A stretch of DNA of 64,000 nt from Heliopora coerulea (taxonomy: Eukaryota > Cnidaria > Anthozoa > Scleralcyonacea > Helioporidae): contig JASJOG010000011.1 in assembly GCA_030142905.1 (NCBI GenBank), positions 620,001 to 684,000 of the forward strand. Reading direction: 5' to 3'. Under the pieces are notes generated by a model. That model made no database searches. It saw only the letters and a program-made list of their open reading frames with translations, and was not told the DNA's origin. Position numbers and translations under genes: made by a program. This document shows, one piece after another, positions 38,781-61,075 of this stretch (its first letter is position 1; every line of letters starts with the position of its first letter).

Positions 38781-40625
38781 AACTGAAACGTTCGAGTGGC
38801 TACACGATCTATTTTTTGCACAAGACTTGACCAAAAGCAACAAAATTTGTTGGTCGCATTAGATTGTTCGACCAACAAATGTAAGCCAATCTTATACAGC
38901 AGTGTACGAACATTTAGTTGAGTTTTCAACGTTCTTTTCCCAGACTGCCAAGTTTGCTGGACATGTAAATTTAAATGCTCTTCAAATTTGAAAATGTTTT
39001 CTGTTGTCTCCACACTTAATTAAATTAGGAATATATGCTCTGTAGACAATTACTGGGCTACCAAGAAACATTGTGAAGACTGCCAGAAACTTGAGGCACG
39101 CTGCAACATTTAAAATAGCTCTACAGTGAAAAGCCGTTTGCCATTCTTCTCTAGATAACGTTAAAGGCATTATCTCAGTTTCTAGGAAATCGTTTCAGTT
39201 CTCCTATCTCCTAAATTTCTTGGAATTATGAACTCGCAAGGTAATTAACCAACATCTCGACAAAGCTGGGAACTCTGTGATTCTGCGGAGTTTTATCTCG
39301 AACCGCGTTTACTTTAAGGTTGTGTCCTCTAGCGTAACTAGACGGGCGATAGGGGCAACTGCTGTCAGGGGCACCTGCAGGTTGTCACTATAGGGAACAA
39401 GAGAAGTGAACTTTGGGAGTTGGAATGTCCCATTTATTCTCCAATCCATTCCCTCGTGGATAAGGTTGATTCCAATAGGCCATGAATGATACGAACATTT
39501 TTAATGGTTCCATCAAAATAACCTTTCTACAATTTCGTGCAGGTCCAGTCACCTCAGGGAATTTAAGTTAAATGGTGAGTCCAGGTAAAGATTTTACCTC
39601 CGGATCACCATTTGTAAAAGTACGATAGTTTGAATGTAGCGAGTAAGACAGGTCCAAAACCCTACAGGTCCGGAAACAACTGCTGGTCCTTGCCCAGTAC
39701 ATCACCACCGTCAGAGTAAATAATCAACTGATTATTTACTCGACTTTGGCATGTAAGCGAACTGATTACGGTTGAAAGGTTAAACGAACGTGGCCAGTCC
39801 TCAAACTGGTAGTGTCATGGAAAAATTTTGATAGCAATCTACTTCACTCGATTTGACGTTTTCATTTTTAAATATAATTTTCATTCAACGTTTGCTTCGT
39901 TGAACCCATTTGATCAAATCTGAAAAGGATACAAATGGAGTCACTCTGCCTCGAGTTCATTGTCACCTTCATGGTCAGTTAGTTGCTTATTTACGTTGAT
40001 TGTTGACCGCAGACAGCTCCACATAGGGAACAGTTAAACGGTGGTATATTGAACGTTATCCTGACCCCTATTTTCTTTTTACAGGTCACTGTAGTTTTTT
40101 TGTCGACCCGATGTTAAAAGTGACAATATCGGGAAGAATTCTGTGCGAGGATTTGCAACCAGTATTTTGGTAGTAGACCTTATTATGACTGAATGTTGAG
40201 ACAGATTATGGATTTCATTCTTTATGACTTTGGGTAATGATTTTTAATTCATTTGATTTACTTCGCCTCGTAGTAAAGATGGGTGCCGCCGAACTGAATC
40301 TCTGGACGAATTCAATTCGCCATATTACCAGTAAAAATAATTGCCATGCTTTCGGGGAATATAACGCCATGAAAAAAAAGCCTGGATTATACATTAAATG
40401 CTTTTCCACAAATTTTCTGAAATAATTTATGTCTCCATGCAGTTTCAATTCTGTCTTTGGATAGAATCTAAAACTGAGAATATCCAAGAACACAAACATT
40501 AGTTCAGCCATGAAAAGCATAACATTTTTTATTGCTGAGAATATTCCAATGACAGTATCTTGCCAAATTCCTTTTACTGTTTTAACCAAGATGTGTTTAA
40601 GTTCAAGTTTTCATTTAGGAATTAT
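38781..40625. other. Spacer between tubulins B and C
   Basis: No supported gene. It contains two short perfect or near-perfect palindromes: 38845-38880 (atttgttggtcg...cgaccaacaaat) and 39714-39741 (gagtaaataatca-ac-tgattatttactc, 13-bp arms). Confidence 0.65.
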
Positions 40626-43832
<3,207 letters not shown>

Positions 43833-43884
43833 TTTGAATCAAGAAGAGAACGTTTTAGACAAATATTTCGCAGTCAAAAACCTT

Positions 43885-43990
43885 ACCGTTGCTAACAACG
43901 AATGGAGACTGAACAAATTGAACTCTCCGGATTATAAATGAATTATTAGTCTGTTAGTGACGTCAGAATAAGTGAAGAGCAGCAACCAAT
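43885..43990 (-). promoter_or_regulatory. Beta-tubulin C promoter module
   Basis: accgttgctaacaacgaatg at 43885-43904 (53 bp before the ATG) is identical to the D promoter; its inverse, gttgttagcaac, fits the RFX X-box half-site pattern without a spacer. A full palindromic CRE, tgacgtca, is at 43958-43965 and CCAAT at 43986-43990. A TATA-like ttataa lies near 43932. Confidence 0.55.
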
Positions 43991-45740
43991 CACATCCCGG
44001 CTCGGAATGTGGGCTGTTGCAAATTATGCCCGAGATCCACGACTGCTTCGTGAATAAATTTATTGGCATTTGTACAGTATTAATCTTCCAAATAGTGACA
44101 AATCTACGTTCAGTACTGTTTGGCATCGTTTAGTTTGCCACTTTCGTGGAAAAATAATTGTTCAGCTACATGTTGGCAGAGGGATCTGTCAAAACATAAT
44201 ATCCCTGGTGATATTGACTGTTGCTATTGACCTTGAAAAAAAAAACAGACTATAATATATGCTAAATTTACACCAGAAAAACATGGAACTGCCATGATTT
44301 AGGAATACTCATTTCCTTAAACGTACTTTTGTAATAGTAGGTTGTACTGTTGGTTGCAACAGAGTGCAGTCACCAATCAAAACAGAATATATGCACCCTG
44401 CTGTAACAAATTTTATAAGTTCATTTGTGGTACAGCTGCACCATATAGAGCTTAAAGTCACAAATTACATCGGCTGAATATGCATAAAAGATAATTCCGA
44501 GTTTGATGCCATTTATGGAATCTATGTAAAACAATAAGGTTTGCTGGGGTGATCTCATTTCCCTCTAAATTACTCATATTCAGTTACCTTCACCAACCTT
44601 CCTTTCAAGCAGAAACATTGCAAGTATCTACTTTGTTAGCAATGATTCAAATATCTATTAATCACTTATTCATTAATAGTACACCTAGAAACCACCATCC
44701 AAAACCCACCATTGTAGAAAATACAGTACTCTAGGTTTTCCAACTACACCACCCAGTATCACAAAATTTACTGTCACAACGTGATGCATGGTAAAGCCTT
44801 CTGTGTTTAGTAAATGAAGATTCTGTTGAACTGTCCGTAAATAGCCAACAAGTAGGTTGCACATGACTGATGACATAAATTAATTTTTTTTGCTCAATAC
44901 CTGGCTTTTACAACTCTACTCTGGCTAAAACCCAATAATTTTCCTCCTCAACAAGATATGTCTCAGGCTGGAAATAGTTACGTAAATCTTCATATCCATC
45001 TTTTATTTAACTCTAACACTCCACTTCTACTTATCAGATGTCTTGGTGTGGAAAGAGTTCACCTTCAGGCAAAGTGAGTCCAATCAGCTCTCCTCAAGAA
45101 GGTAAATAACTCTCTTAAACATGTTTTGTGAATATGTGAAATTAAGAAATTAGGACTGGTGGTAGCATACCATCCTGGAACACTTTACCCCAATTGCCAG
45201 TCCCAGAAATCACATTTGATTTCCACAACATTACTGGTACATGGTGTCGGTACTTATTTCTTTGTGATTTCAAAGGATTCATTTCAGTCAGTTCTTTTCT
45301 ATGCAGGTAATTCAATTCTAAAGTAACAGAATTAGGTGGCATACTTTGTATGGAATGACATACTTAAATCTGATAAAAGTTTAAATTTCCTAATTACTTT
45401 GTTTGAGAAACTAAATTTGCACTAGTATTTCCAACTGCATGGTTTATTACCTAAACTTAATACAGGCTGTGAAAAAGCTGTGAACACCCATTATCAATCT
45501 AAAAGTTTTTTCAAAGAAAACATACTTAAGTTTCACTTCATATGCACTTTAAAAATGCAGAATTTTAAGTTTTCAGAATTTAATAAATAAAAAATAACTC
45601 AAAGATAAACACAAACATTTTCACTTAGTGAGAGATATTTCAACAAATTCATTGATTGAATTCAGAGTATATGAGAATCATTTTAAGATGTCTTCAATAG
45701 GCAGAAGTCATAACAAATACAAGTTTTAGCTGGTTAAGAC
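43991..45740. other. Spacer between tubulins C and D
   Basis: About 1.75 kb of AT-rich sequence beyond the C promoter. I see no gene, RNA or clear repeat in it. Confidence 0.65.
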
Positions 45741-47857
<2,117 letters not shown>

Positions 47858-47911
47858 ATTGAGTTTAAATCTGACGGTTGTATAGTACAAACTGCTCCGA
47901 TCAAAAATATC

Positions 47912-48030
47912 ACCGTTGCTAACAACGAATGAAGGCGATACATATGCTCGCCAGAATTTGAACCAGAGAGATTACAATGCCAAATTAATTTTTACGTGAC
48001 GTTTACATAACTTAGCCCTTTACAACCAAT
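47912..48030 (-). promoter_or_regulatory. Beta-tubulin D promoter module
   Basis: accgttgctaacaacgaatg at 47912-47931 (55 bp before the ATG, identical to C), CRE-like tgacgt at 47997-48002 and CCAAT at 48026-48030. A further X-box-like sequence, ggaaccatggcaac, lies at 48329-48342. Confidence 0.55.
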
Positions 48031-48342
48031 CACAGTCAGAGTAACTGAGCCGAGGAATGGCGGCTTACCCAAATTATCACTTCTCCATGACAACTAACTT
48101 ATTAGTTATGAAAATCCGATTTCTTCAGGAGTTAATTGAAAATCGTGTTAGCTAGCGTAACTGATACCGAATAAATGCATACGTAAGCATAAAGTTTGTC
48201 TTAGGCATTCACTCACCCTTTTTGAACTGAATCGTGTAGTTTGCTGTTGTAATTTGCGTTCTGTACATTTGTGCTTTTCGCCGATATTTATTCGCTAGCA
48301 CTTTTAGCCTGGATTATCTCAGTCGGCTGGAACCATGGCAAC

Positions 48343-49634
48343 AGTTTATCTAACAGTAACGCATGTCAGTTTGTAACACTGTTCACTAATGTGTTTGGTA
48401 GCTAGACTTTGCAGCTTGAATTAGCCGTTTAAAAGAAGATTTTCGACGTTGTTTTAACGTGCAGTTCTAAATCGATTCGTGCAGTTCCAATAAAACTAGT
48501 GTCCAGTTCTAAGTAACGTAATTTTCAGTTTGTTTGTTTGTGCGAAAGATCATCGAATGAAAGCAATAATAGGATATTCATGTAGCCTCATATAGTTTAA
48601 ATCTTACAAGTTACACGTATGTCAGTATTTAATATCTTTTAGCTATCTTTGGTTTCATGACATCAAATTTTGCGATGCTGAAACGGTAGAAACGGCCACT
48701 TTTTGAGATAGGACGAAGTAGAATTCAATGTTTGGTGTCATTTATTCCACCCTGCTCTTCCCACAAAATGCCACCGTTCATCATATCTTGCAATAAAGAC
48801 CCTGTGCAGTTCTAAATTTTTCTTGAGACCTTGGACATCTCGTCCTGTGAAAACGAGCGAGGCTAACGTCAAATATCGGGAAAAAATGTAAGAGCATTCG
48901 CTTCCGGCCGAATAACATCCTCGACTGAAGCATACTGGATAATGAGGTGCACACTAGAGCATATTTTTTATATCATTGAAATATTGGGTAGTTTGAAATT
49001 TTTACTAGTCCAGGGTTAGGCCAAGTGAAAAAATAAGGACAGAAAAAAAAAAAGATTTTTCAATAGCAAAAACGATTCTTCTTGCCAAATCAATCCAAAC
49101 CAGGCCATAAAACGTAGCCAAAAGGAATTTTAAAATGGAAATGTCTTCCTCAAATCTTTCAGCACTGCAAACAGATTAAGCCCTAGCACGAGTCAGAGGG
49201 AAACGCTGTATTTTGTGTGTTAAAGATGTACCACTAACCATTCAATTTACTCAGTAAAATTACCAGGTATAGTCTACTTTCCTAAACGGCTAAAGATCTC
49301 TAAATTTGTTTACCACTATCACCACAATCAAATTATGAATGGTGTTATTTCAACCTGATAAAGTGTCTAGTGAAAACGAGAAACGTAACGTTTTTGGAAT
49401 GAGTGTTGGTAACTAGTATGGTGAAAGTGTGCAGTTTGTCGGGTTTTTTTAGAGTGAGTCTGTTGTTCTCCAGTTTATCTTAAGTTTTGAAGAAGTCTTT
49501 TGTAAGGTGCTGCAGTGGCTCTTATTCCAAGTTGGTGCACCAACATTCTTATGCAAGCCGTTGTTTGAGGTCTGTGCTGTAAATTATACATTCTGCCGAG
49601 TCCCAGTAGTCAGATGTTTGAAATGTTTCTTTAC
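48343..49634. other. Spacer between tubulins D and E
   Basis: No supported gene; open frames are short and without recognisable domains. Confidence 0.65.
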
Positions 49635-49842
49635 CTGAAATTTTATACAAGCGATCCTAATCTTTATATATCCAATTCTATAACCCTGTCCCAAATGGGA
49701 GCAAATGATCAACGTATGCCGCCGTCTTTTTTTTGAAATATTTCTGCGCATGAAATTTTATAGATACAATTGTAATTTTTATAAATCCAGTTCGACAACA
49801 CTGTTCCAAATGGGAGAAAATGGTCAACATATGCCTCTGCCT
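49635..49842. repeat. Diverged direct repeat in the 3-prime UTR of tubulin E
   Basis: 49635-49725 and 49750-49842 are related copies about 115 bp apart, sharing tgaaattttata, ccaaatgggag, aaatg-tcaac and tatgcc in order. The second copy ends at the stop codon, so the UTR next to the stop has been duplicated. Confidence 0.65.
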
Positions 49843-49845
49843 TTT

Positions 49846-52800
49846 TCAAGAATTTTCAGGTTCTTCTTCATTCTCCTCCTCTTCTTCATTAGTTTCGTCA
49901 AACTCCTCGTCGGCCGTGGCGTCCTGGTACTGTTGGTATTCTGACACTAAATCGTTCATGTTGGATTCAGCCTAAAGGTTAGAACACGGTTAAAATAATA
50001 GAATTTAAAGAACTTACAGAATCTTTTTCCTGTAAAAGTTTCTCTAAGTAAAATATCATCATTCATTAAGTGAGCAGAAGATTGAACATTATTGAGATAA
50101 AAAGAAATATGACACCAAGCTTTGATATGCATCATTATGTTTCTACATCGGATAAGTTCATTCAGACTTATGTTCTATTTACAAAATGAGTGGTCGTTCA
50201 GGGGTGGCGTCAGAGGGGGGCAGACGGCTACAGTCCCCCGTCGGGCAACCTTAGTCCCCCTGTCGGGGAAAAATTAACCGTTCATGAATTTTCGGGAATT
50301 TTCACAGATGAACGCACTTATATATTGTACAAATTATGATATTAATGTCCAGCAAAGTACACGCAATAAGGCCACGATTTATAAAAGAAATGAGTTTATT
50401 AACAGAACTAACGTTTCGTTGCGTCTCGCAACATCATCAGAGTATGAATAAATCTGATGATGTTGCGGCTGATGATGTTGCTAGACGCAACGAAACGCTT
50501 GTCCTGTTAAAAAAAAATTTCTTTCATAAATCATGGCCTTATTGCGTGTACTTTGCTAGGCATTAATATTTATTCTAAGATTGAGATTCCCGCCTGGATC
50601 CTCGCTCGCGACAATATCTATGAGAACTTGTTATCGATGTAGCCAAGGAAGATAATAGACTCTTCTCTTCGTGTCAAACCTAAATGTAAACTTCTTCTGC
50701 CCAGTTTTTGCGATTTTTCTTGCGAAAAATAACATGATGTTTTCGGCCTTCAAATAAAGGGGGCGTGGTCATGGCCTCTTTGGTTTAGCCCCCCTGTTGG
50801 GAACGTTAGCCCCTGCATCGGGAAATTCCTGGCGCCACCACTGTGCCGTTTCATATCTAGGATATAAGGACACGAGGCGAGACCGAGTGTCTTTAAATCC
50901 CGATGCAGAAACGCCACGAATTTTGCAAATTACTTCTAAAACCTTGCTCTTGGCGATCTTTAGAAGACGATAAAATGTCTCAAAGGAATAGAACAGGTAA
51001 AATGCCTTAACACATCTTATCCCATCATAACTAGTTACCTCACTGAATTCCATTTCATCCATACCCTCTCCAGTATACCAGTGAAGGAAAGCCTTTCGCC
51101 TGTACATGGCTGTGAACTGCTCGCCAAGTCTTTTAAAGAGCTCTTGGATCGCTGTGCTGTTCCCCATAAATGTCCCCGACATCTTGAGACCTTTGGTTGA
51201 GATGTCACAAACTGCAGTTTTCACGTTGTTGGGGATCCATTCCACGAAGTAAGAACTGTTCTTGTTCTGGACATTCAATATTTGTTCGTCGACTTCCTTC
51301 ACGGAAACGCGACCACGATAAATGGTCGACACGGTGAGGTAGCGGCCATGACGAGGATCACAGGCAGCCATCATGTTTTTGGCATCAAACATTTGTTGAG
51401 TAAGCTCTGGTACCGTCATCGCTTGGTATTGTTGTGAACCACGGCTGGTGAGCGGAGCAAAGCCAGGAATAAAGAAATGCAGCCGAGGGAATGGTACCAT
51501 ATTTACAGCTAACTTTCTCAAATCAGCATTCAGCTACAAAGAGAATGACACGTAGCTTTATGAGAATGACCAATAGCTCCATTTTTTATTAAATACGACC
51601 AATACCGGCATACCAGCAATTCTACAATTGGACTTTCGATGTTGGCAAGCAGTAAAGCGAAATAAGAGACTACTGCCAAATAAATGGCCATGCCTGACAA
51701 ATCCACAACGCTGTCAGTGAAAGGTCAGAAAATTATAATGATTGAAATAAAGTAAAAAGTTAATGAACGTTGTTGAAGCCTGGTTAACGTTCCACGCTGT
51801 TTTGAATCTGTGCGACCTCTTTTTAGTGACCAGGGCTTTTCAAGCGCCGAAGGATATCAAGGGAGAAAGTTTTGGGTCCAGTTTTGAAAACTTGACAGCT
51901 TTTTACGTTTCAGTAACAACTTTATGAGCCTGCACGAGAACAATTGTAAAGGATGGATAAAATACAGGAGCACTCGAACGACATTATTAATACTGTCAAC
52001 GGTGTAATCTATATCGAATTTTATTCTTGTGATAAAACCCTTTGGAAGTTAAGATCTTAATGTTTTCATAAGAAGTTTCAATGAGAAAAATTACGAATAC
52101 CTGTCAAAACAAGTAAATTTTCAAAAAAGTCAACAATACAACAACGCACCAATAATGTTAGTAAAAGTTCAAGAACACCTGGAAAGGTTGGGGTGGGAAT
52201 TGGAACCACACCTGCCTGGGCACTTCCTATTCAGCTGGGCCTGCGCCTAGGTAGTTGCCTGATTTCGTGTCTACAATTGAATCCAGAGCAGAAACGACAT
52301 CACCAACAATATAATCAGTATTCACAATTTTTGCGAGCCGCTTACACACATGCAACGTCACCTTACCTGGCCAGGAAATCTTAGACACGTTGTGACACCA
52401 CTCATTGTTAAAGAAACGAGATGGTTTAAATCGGCGTAATTAGGTGTGGTTAGTTTTAGAGTTCTAAACGAGATGTCATACAGAGCTTCATTATCAATAC
52501 AGAAGGTCTCGTCAGAATTCTCCAACAGCTGGTGGATGGAAAGAGTGGCGTTGTACGGTTCAACAACCACTTCTGACACTTTAGGGGAAGGTACCACACT
52601 GAAGGTTGCCATGACTCTGTCAGGATATTCTTCTCGGATTTTCGACAGGAGTAAGGTTCCCATGCCGGAACCCGTACCTCCTCCGAGCGACTGTGTTAAC
52701 TGAAACCCTTGAAGGCAGTCACAGCCTTCTGATTCCTTTCGCACGACATCTAAGACAGAGTCTACAAGCTCGGCACCTTCTGTATAATGTCCTTTAGACC

Positions 52801-53389
52801 AGTTATTACCAGTTCCGTTCTGACCTAGCAAAACACAACAAGAGATATTCAGTAACCGGAATGGACGACATCGCGACCTTAAGAAAATCAGACTTACCAA
52901 ACACAAAATTATCAGGCTTAAATACTCGTCCATATGGGCCAGCGCGAATACTATCCAGTGCTCCAGGTTCTAAATCGACCAAAATTGCCCTGGGCACGTA
53001 CTTTCCACCTAGAATTACAAACGAACTGAAAACCACGGTAGTCAAAGATGGACAGGCCAGAAAATGCTCAACATGACTATTTAAATAATTTTTAATTATT
53101 CATATTTACCAGCGGCTTCATTGAAATATACATCTATCCTTTGTAGCTGCAAGTCCGATTCTCCGTGGTATGAGCCAGTTGGATCAATTCCGTGTTCGTC
53201 ACAGATTTCTTCCCAAAACTGCAAACGAAAGCACGATTGGAAGAAGAAAAGCCAGTCATACTACAATATTAGCACGAGGATCATTAGTCCTCACTTTTTC
53301 TTTCCTCAATTCGTCATGTTGTGCTCAATTACCTTTGATCCAATCTGGTTGCCACATTGACCAACCTGAAGATGAACGATTTCTCTCAT
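49846..53389 (-). CDS. Beta-tubulin E (divergent isotype)
   Basis: Exons 53389-53333, 53218-53110, 53008-52898, 52824-52367, 51533-51039, 49971-49846; 451 aa, phases consistent. The tail exon is longer than in B-D (126 against 111 bp). Starts MREI; GGGTGSG intact. Unusual: [13 protein letters not shown] for [13 protein letters not shown], Gln137 for the conserved His137 before the GTP loop, NYADLNHL for TYGDLNHL, and [10 protein letters not shown] for [10 protein letters not shown]. The tail reads [21 protein letters not shown], acidic but without EGEF. Exon 5 nevertheless shares 80 identical bases with tubulin B. Divergently oriented to PSMB5, whose ATG is 1.5 kb away. Confidence 0.95.
50200..50843. 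mobile_element. MITE-like element with GGTGGCG ends, in the last intron of tubulin E
   Basis: The left end aggggtggcgtcag and the right end (reverse complement cagtggtggcgccag) are inverted, with G-rich subterminal blocks (gggggg, cccccgtcggg). It contains a second, nested hairpin element. Confidence 0.6.
50341..50568. mobile_element. Nested hairpin element
   Basis: The outer arms attaatgtccagcaaagtac and gtactttgctaggcattaat pair for about 50 bp. Inner arms (aacgtttcgttgcgtctcgc...catcatcag) and their inverse (ctgatgatgttgctagacgc...) pair as well, so nearly the whole element is one palindrome. It lies inside the larger element, so it inserted later. Confidence 0.75.
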
Positions 53390-54863
53390 TGGTAAATGTT
53401 GGTTAGTGAATGGCGTGAAATTTTCAGAAGCACATCGTACGGAAATTGAATGCTGTTTATCATACAAAGTGATGTGATGGGAGGTTCTTAGTGTTTGAGA
53501 GATGCTTATCTGTTGACCTTTGGCACTCCAATTCCTGTGTCAGCAGGTGGTCTTTCCGGTTTCAGGGACTTTATACAAATGAGCGAAACATATTCAGCAG
53601 CTCGGGTAATCGTCGATTTATAAAATCAGAAGACTCACTTTGCCATAGTTTCGGAGGTTTAGACCCTAAAAATCACATCACTTCTGGGTGAAATGGTTAG
53701 TTGGTGGGGAAAAATCTGGACTTTTCAGTGAAGTCAAGTAAAAACATCTAGTATTTCGGCCAGTAAAACATGATAGGTAGCCTAAGGTAGGTCGATGATA
53801 GGTGCTTGGTGTCTTGGTTGGTCGGTAAATGAGGCGACAGGGAGTGGCGTAACGGACTATGGTCAGGGTTAGAGCAACTCTTAAGGGCCCCCGACGTCTA
53901 AGGGACCCCGACGATTCTGTGAAAACAGCTGAGATTAAAGTCTTGAAATATATGTTTATACTAAGGAGGTGACGGGGCCCCCGAACGAAAATTTCCTAAG
54001 GGCCTTCAGTTGTTACGTTACGCCACTGGCGACAGGCTGGCTCACCCGGCGCCCCCACTTAACATGGTCACGCTACGCCAAGTGATGTTTTTCTGCAGTT
54101 TAATGTTTGAGATCGTTCATCTACGTTGATGTTTTTCTGTTATTATATATGGATTGATGGATTTATAAGATGCTGAACTTATCGTATCCATGTAGAAATA
54201 CTAGTGTAAACATTCCACGAAACTAGGATCTTGCGATATTTCTATTAATAAAACACATATCAAAAACGAGTACCGGTGGTTGGCTGAAAGTCGTTTCTCT
54301 ATAACCGACAGAAACACGGGAAAACTTGCGCCATCACGGACGCCATCTTGAACGACAAGGAAATAAGATTTTAATGGCAGTAAAAAGAAAGGAGCTATTT
54401 CTGCTATTTCCGCAGATTATTTTTTAAAGGATGTAGAAAAAATTTTTTCAGTAACAAAAGTAGGAAAATCAACGCCTAACAAAAACAAGTAGAAATACCT
54501 TTAAAAATCTGACGTTTCGTTACTTTTAACGTAACTTAATCAGAGAATAAATTAAAGTATGACGAAGACTTAATCGTATGAGAGGAAGCGGGAGGCAGAA
54601 CGATGTGAGAGGGGATCATGAGTAGAGTGTTAGCACATAACTGTACCCCAAATTATACGCCCGTAGATACGCGAGGGACTTTTAAGTATTCGTATGACTT
54701 ATACACACACCAGCGATCAAAGTCAGTGCTCTGCTCAAGGTATCTGACCTATTTTCTAAAAAATGCATTCCGTAATATGCGCGCAAGCAAAATATCGAAC
54801 TGGAGCCGCAACTTTGCCGCGGACAAATGTCCTGGGAACCAATCAGTAGTCTGGAAGTCCAAC
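53390..54863. other. Intergenic region between tubulin E and PSMB5
   Basis: Both genes start here and run apart. CCAAT lies at 54839-54843, 21 bp before the PSMB5 ATG. It contains an inverted-repeat element at 53843-54027. No shared CRE/X-box module as in C and D was found before tubulin E. Confidence 0.6.
53843..54027. mobile_element. MITE-like element with AGTGGCGTAACG ends
   Basis: agtggcgtaacg at the left end and cgttacgccact at the right end are inverted copies. The interior has ggcccccgac and ggggcccccga blocks. About 185 bp, no coding capacity. It resembles the G-rich ends of the element near 7161. Confidence 0.65.
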
Positions 54864-59530
<4,667 letters not shown>

Positions 59531-61075
59531 AACACATTTCTTCTCTCACATATGTGTAACTCTCGTGAACATTCATTTCTCTCTTTTTGTGTAATACAGT
59601 TTCTTTACAAATTAGCTAAAAATAAATGAGTTATTTGCATCAATGGTTACAGAATGGGTGACATGATTTTGAAAGTGGTTGTCTGATAAAAAAATATGTA
59701 CACTAAACTTTGACATTTGATATTAAAAAACAACTGGTATGAATTCTGATATAAAAATACTCTATTCCAGACTTGGCTGGAGCTTAGAGCTCAGGCTGGA
59801 CAAAATGCTAGCCAGTTGCATCTTTACAGTGTAAGTTGACTTGTGAATCTGGCATTTGTCCTCGACTTACCGCTGTACACCATGAATATTTACTTTTAAG
59901 CCACTGGAAGGATTGTTGTGAATTGGTGTGTCTGAAAAAAATGTTTAGAAGTGGAACACCTGTTATGGTTCAGGTGGGCAAAATACATTTATTGAGGTTT
60001 TAAAAGGCAAAAAAGAACACAAGGAACCACTGCAAGGTTCATAAAAATGAGATGTTCCCATTTTCTCCCCAAACAGTAGCACTTGTCTGGTTCCATGGAT
60101 GTTCAAATTTTAATTCAGTGGTGGTTAGAATATCTCTAGCAAAATTGGAAAATCCAAGTTGACACCTGTCACTCAAACTTTTGGTACAACCAGCCAACAA
60201 CTTTAAAAAGTATAAAACAAAGCACATTCTGCAAAAGATAGACATCCAGAAACTTTATCTCATAATAGTTCCATTTTCTTCTGAACCCGAAGCTTGAGTT
60301 TCAAGATGTTTATATTTTTTGGAATAGGCTTTGTTTAAATCTTTTGATAATGAGCAAATGCAAGTAAAATGGTGATTTTTTAAATTTTTTTTTAATTAGG
60401 CTGCTTTTTATGGTTGTACTGATGGAATAACCCTTTTAAAAAGTCACACGCTTTGTTTTGGTTCAATGTTGACCAAAAAATCCAAAATCTGTCACGTAAT
60501 TGGTTCGTCTCTTTTCGGCATTGTGGGCTTTCTCAGAACTTACACTCCCTTGCTTTAAAATGAACTAAGATTTCCAAGTTCTTAGAAACTATACGAGTGA
60601 CGCATCTAAGTTAAAATTTACGGACGGCTCACCAACTATTTCGTTAGTAATTCACAATTCATGACACAAACACCTTGTCGAAGAAGTGTAATAGCTTAAA
60701 TTTTCCGCCGGCACGTATAAAGGATTTAAAGTATCTCATGTAATGTAAGCCTAAATTCGAACTGCACCAGGAACCGTTTGATTTGACCCTTAGGTAATGC
60801 TTACGTGTATTTGAAGGTGATTTTACTAGGAAACTTTGGAATGCGAAAGGATAAAATTGCAAATGAATCCGTCATGAAAATGTAAAATTGTCCTGGTTAA
60901 CCATGTACTTCACCAAGGCTTAGATTCTGCTGCATTAAGTCTACTACATGCTGTCCTCACAGCATTCAGATAATAGACTTCTTTTATGGGCAGAATAATT
61001 ACACTTGATTGTGATACGTTGTTCGTAATTTTGTCAAAAAAAAAGAGTGAAAGAAAAACTGACGAGAACTCTTAC
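59531..61075. other. Region between PSMB5 and the known CAP-Gly exons
   Basis: It holds the PSMB5 3-prime UTR. The remaining 3-prime exon or exons of the CAP-Gly gene (minus strand) should be here, because exon 61182-61076 ends with a splice donor. I could not identify them with confidence. Confidence 0.5.

Noticed and set aside
60039..60862. Two minus-strand frames as possible last exons of the CAP-Gly gene
   Set aside because: No matching acceptor, phase or similarity could be shown.
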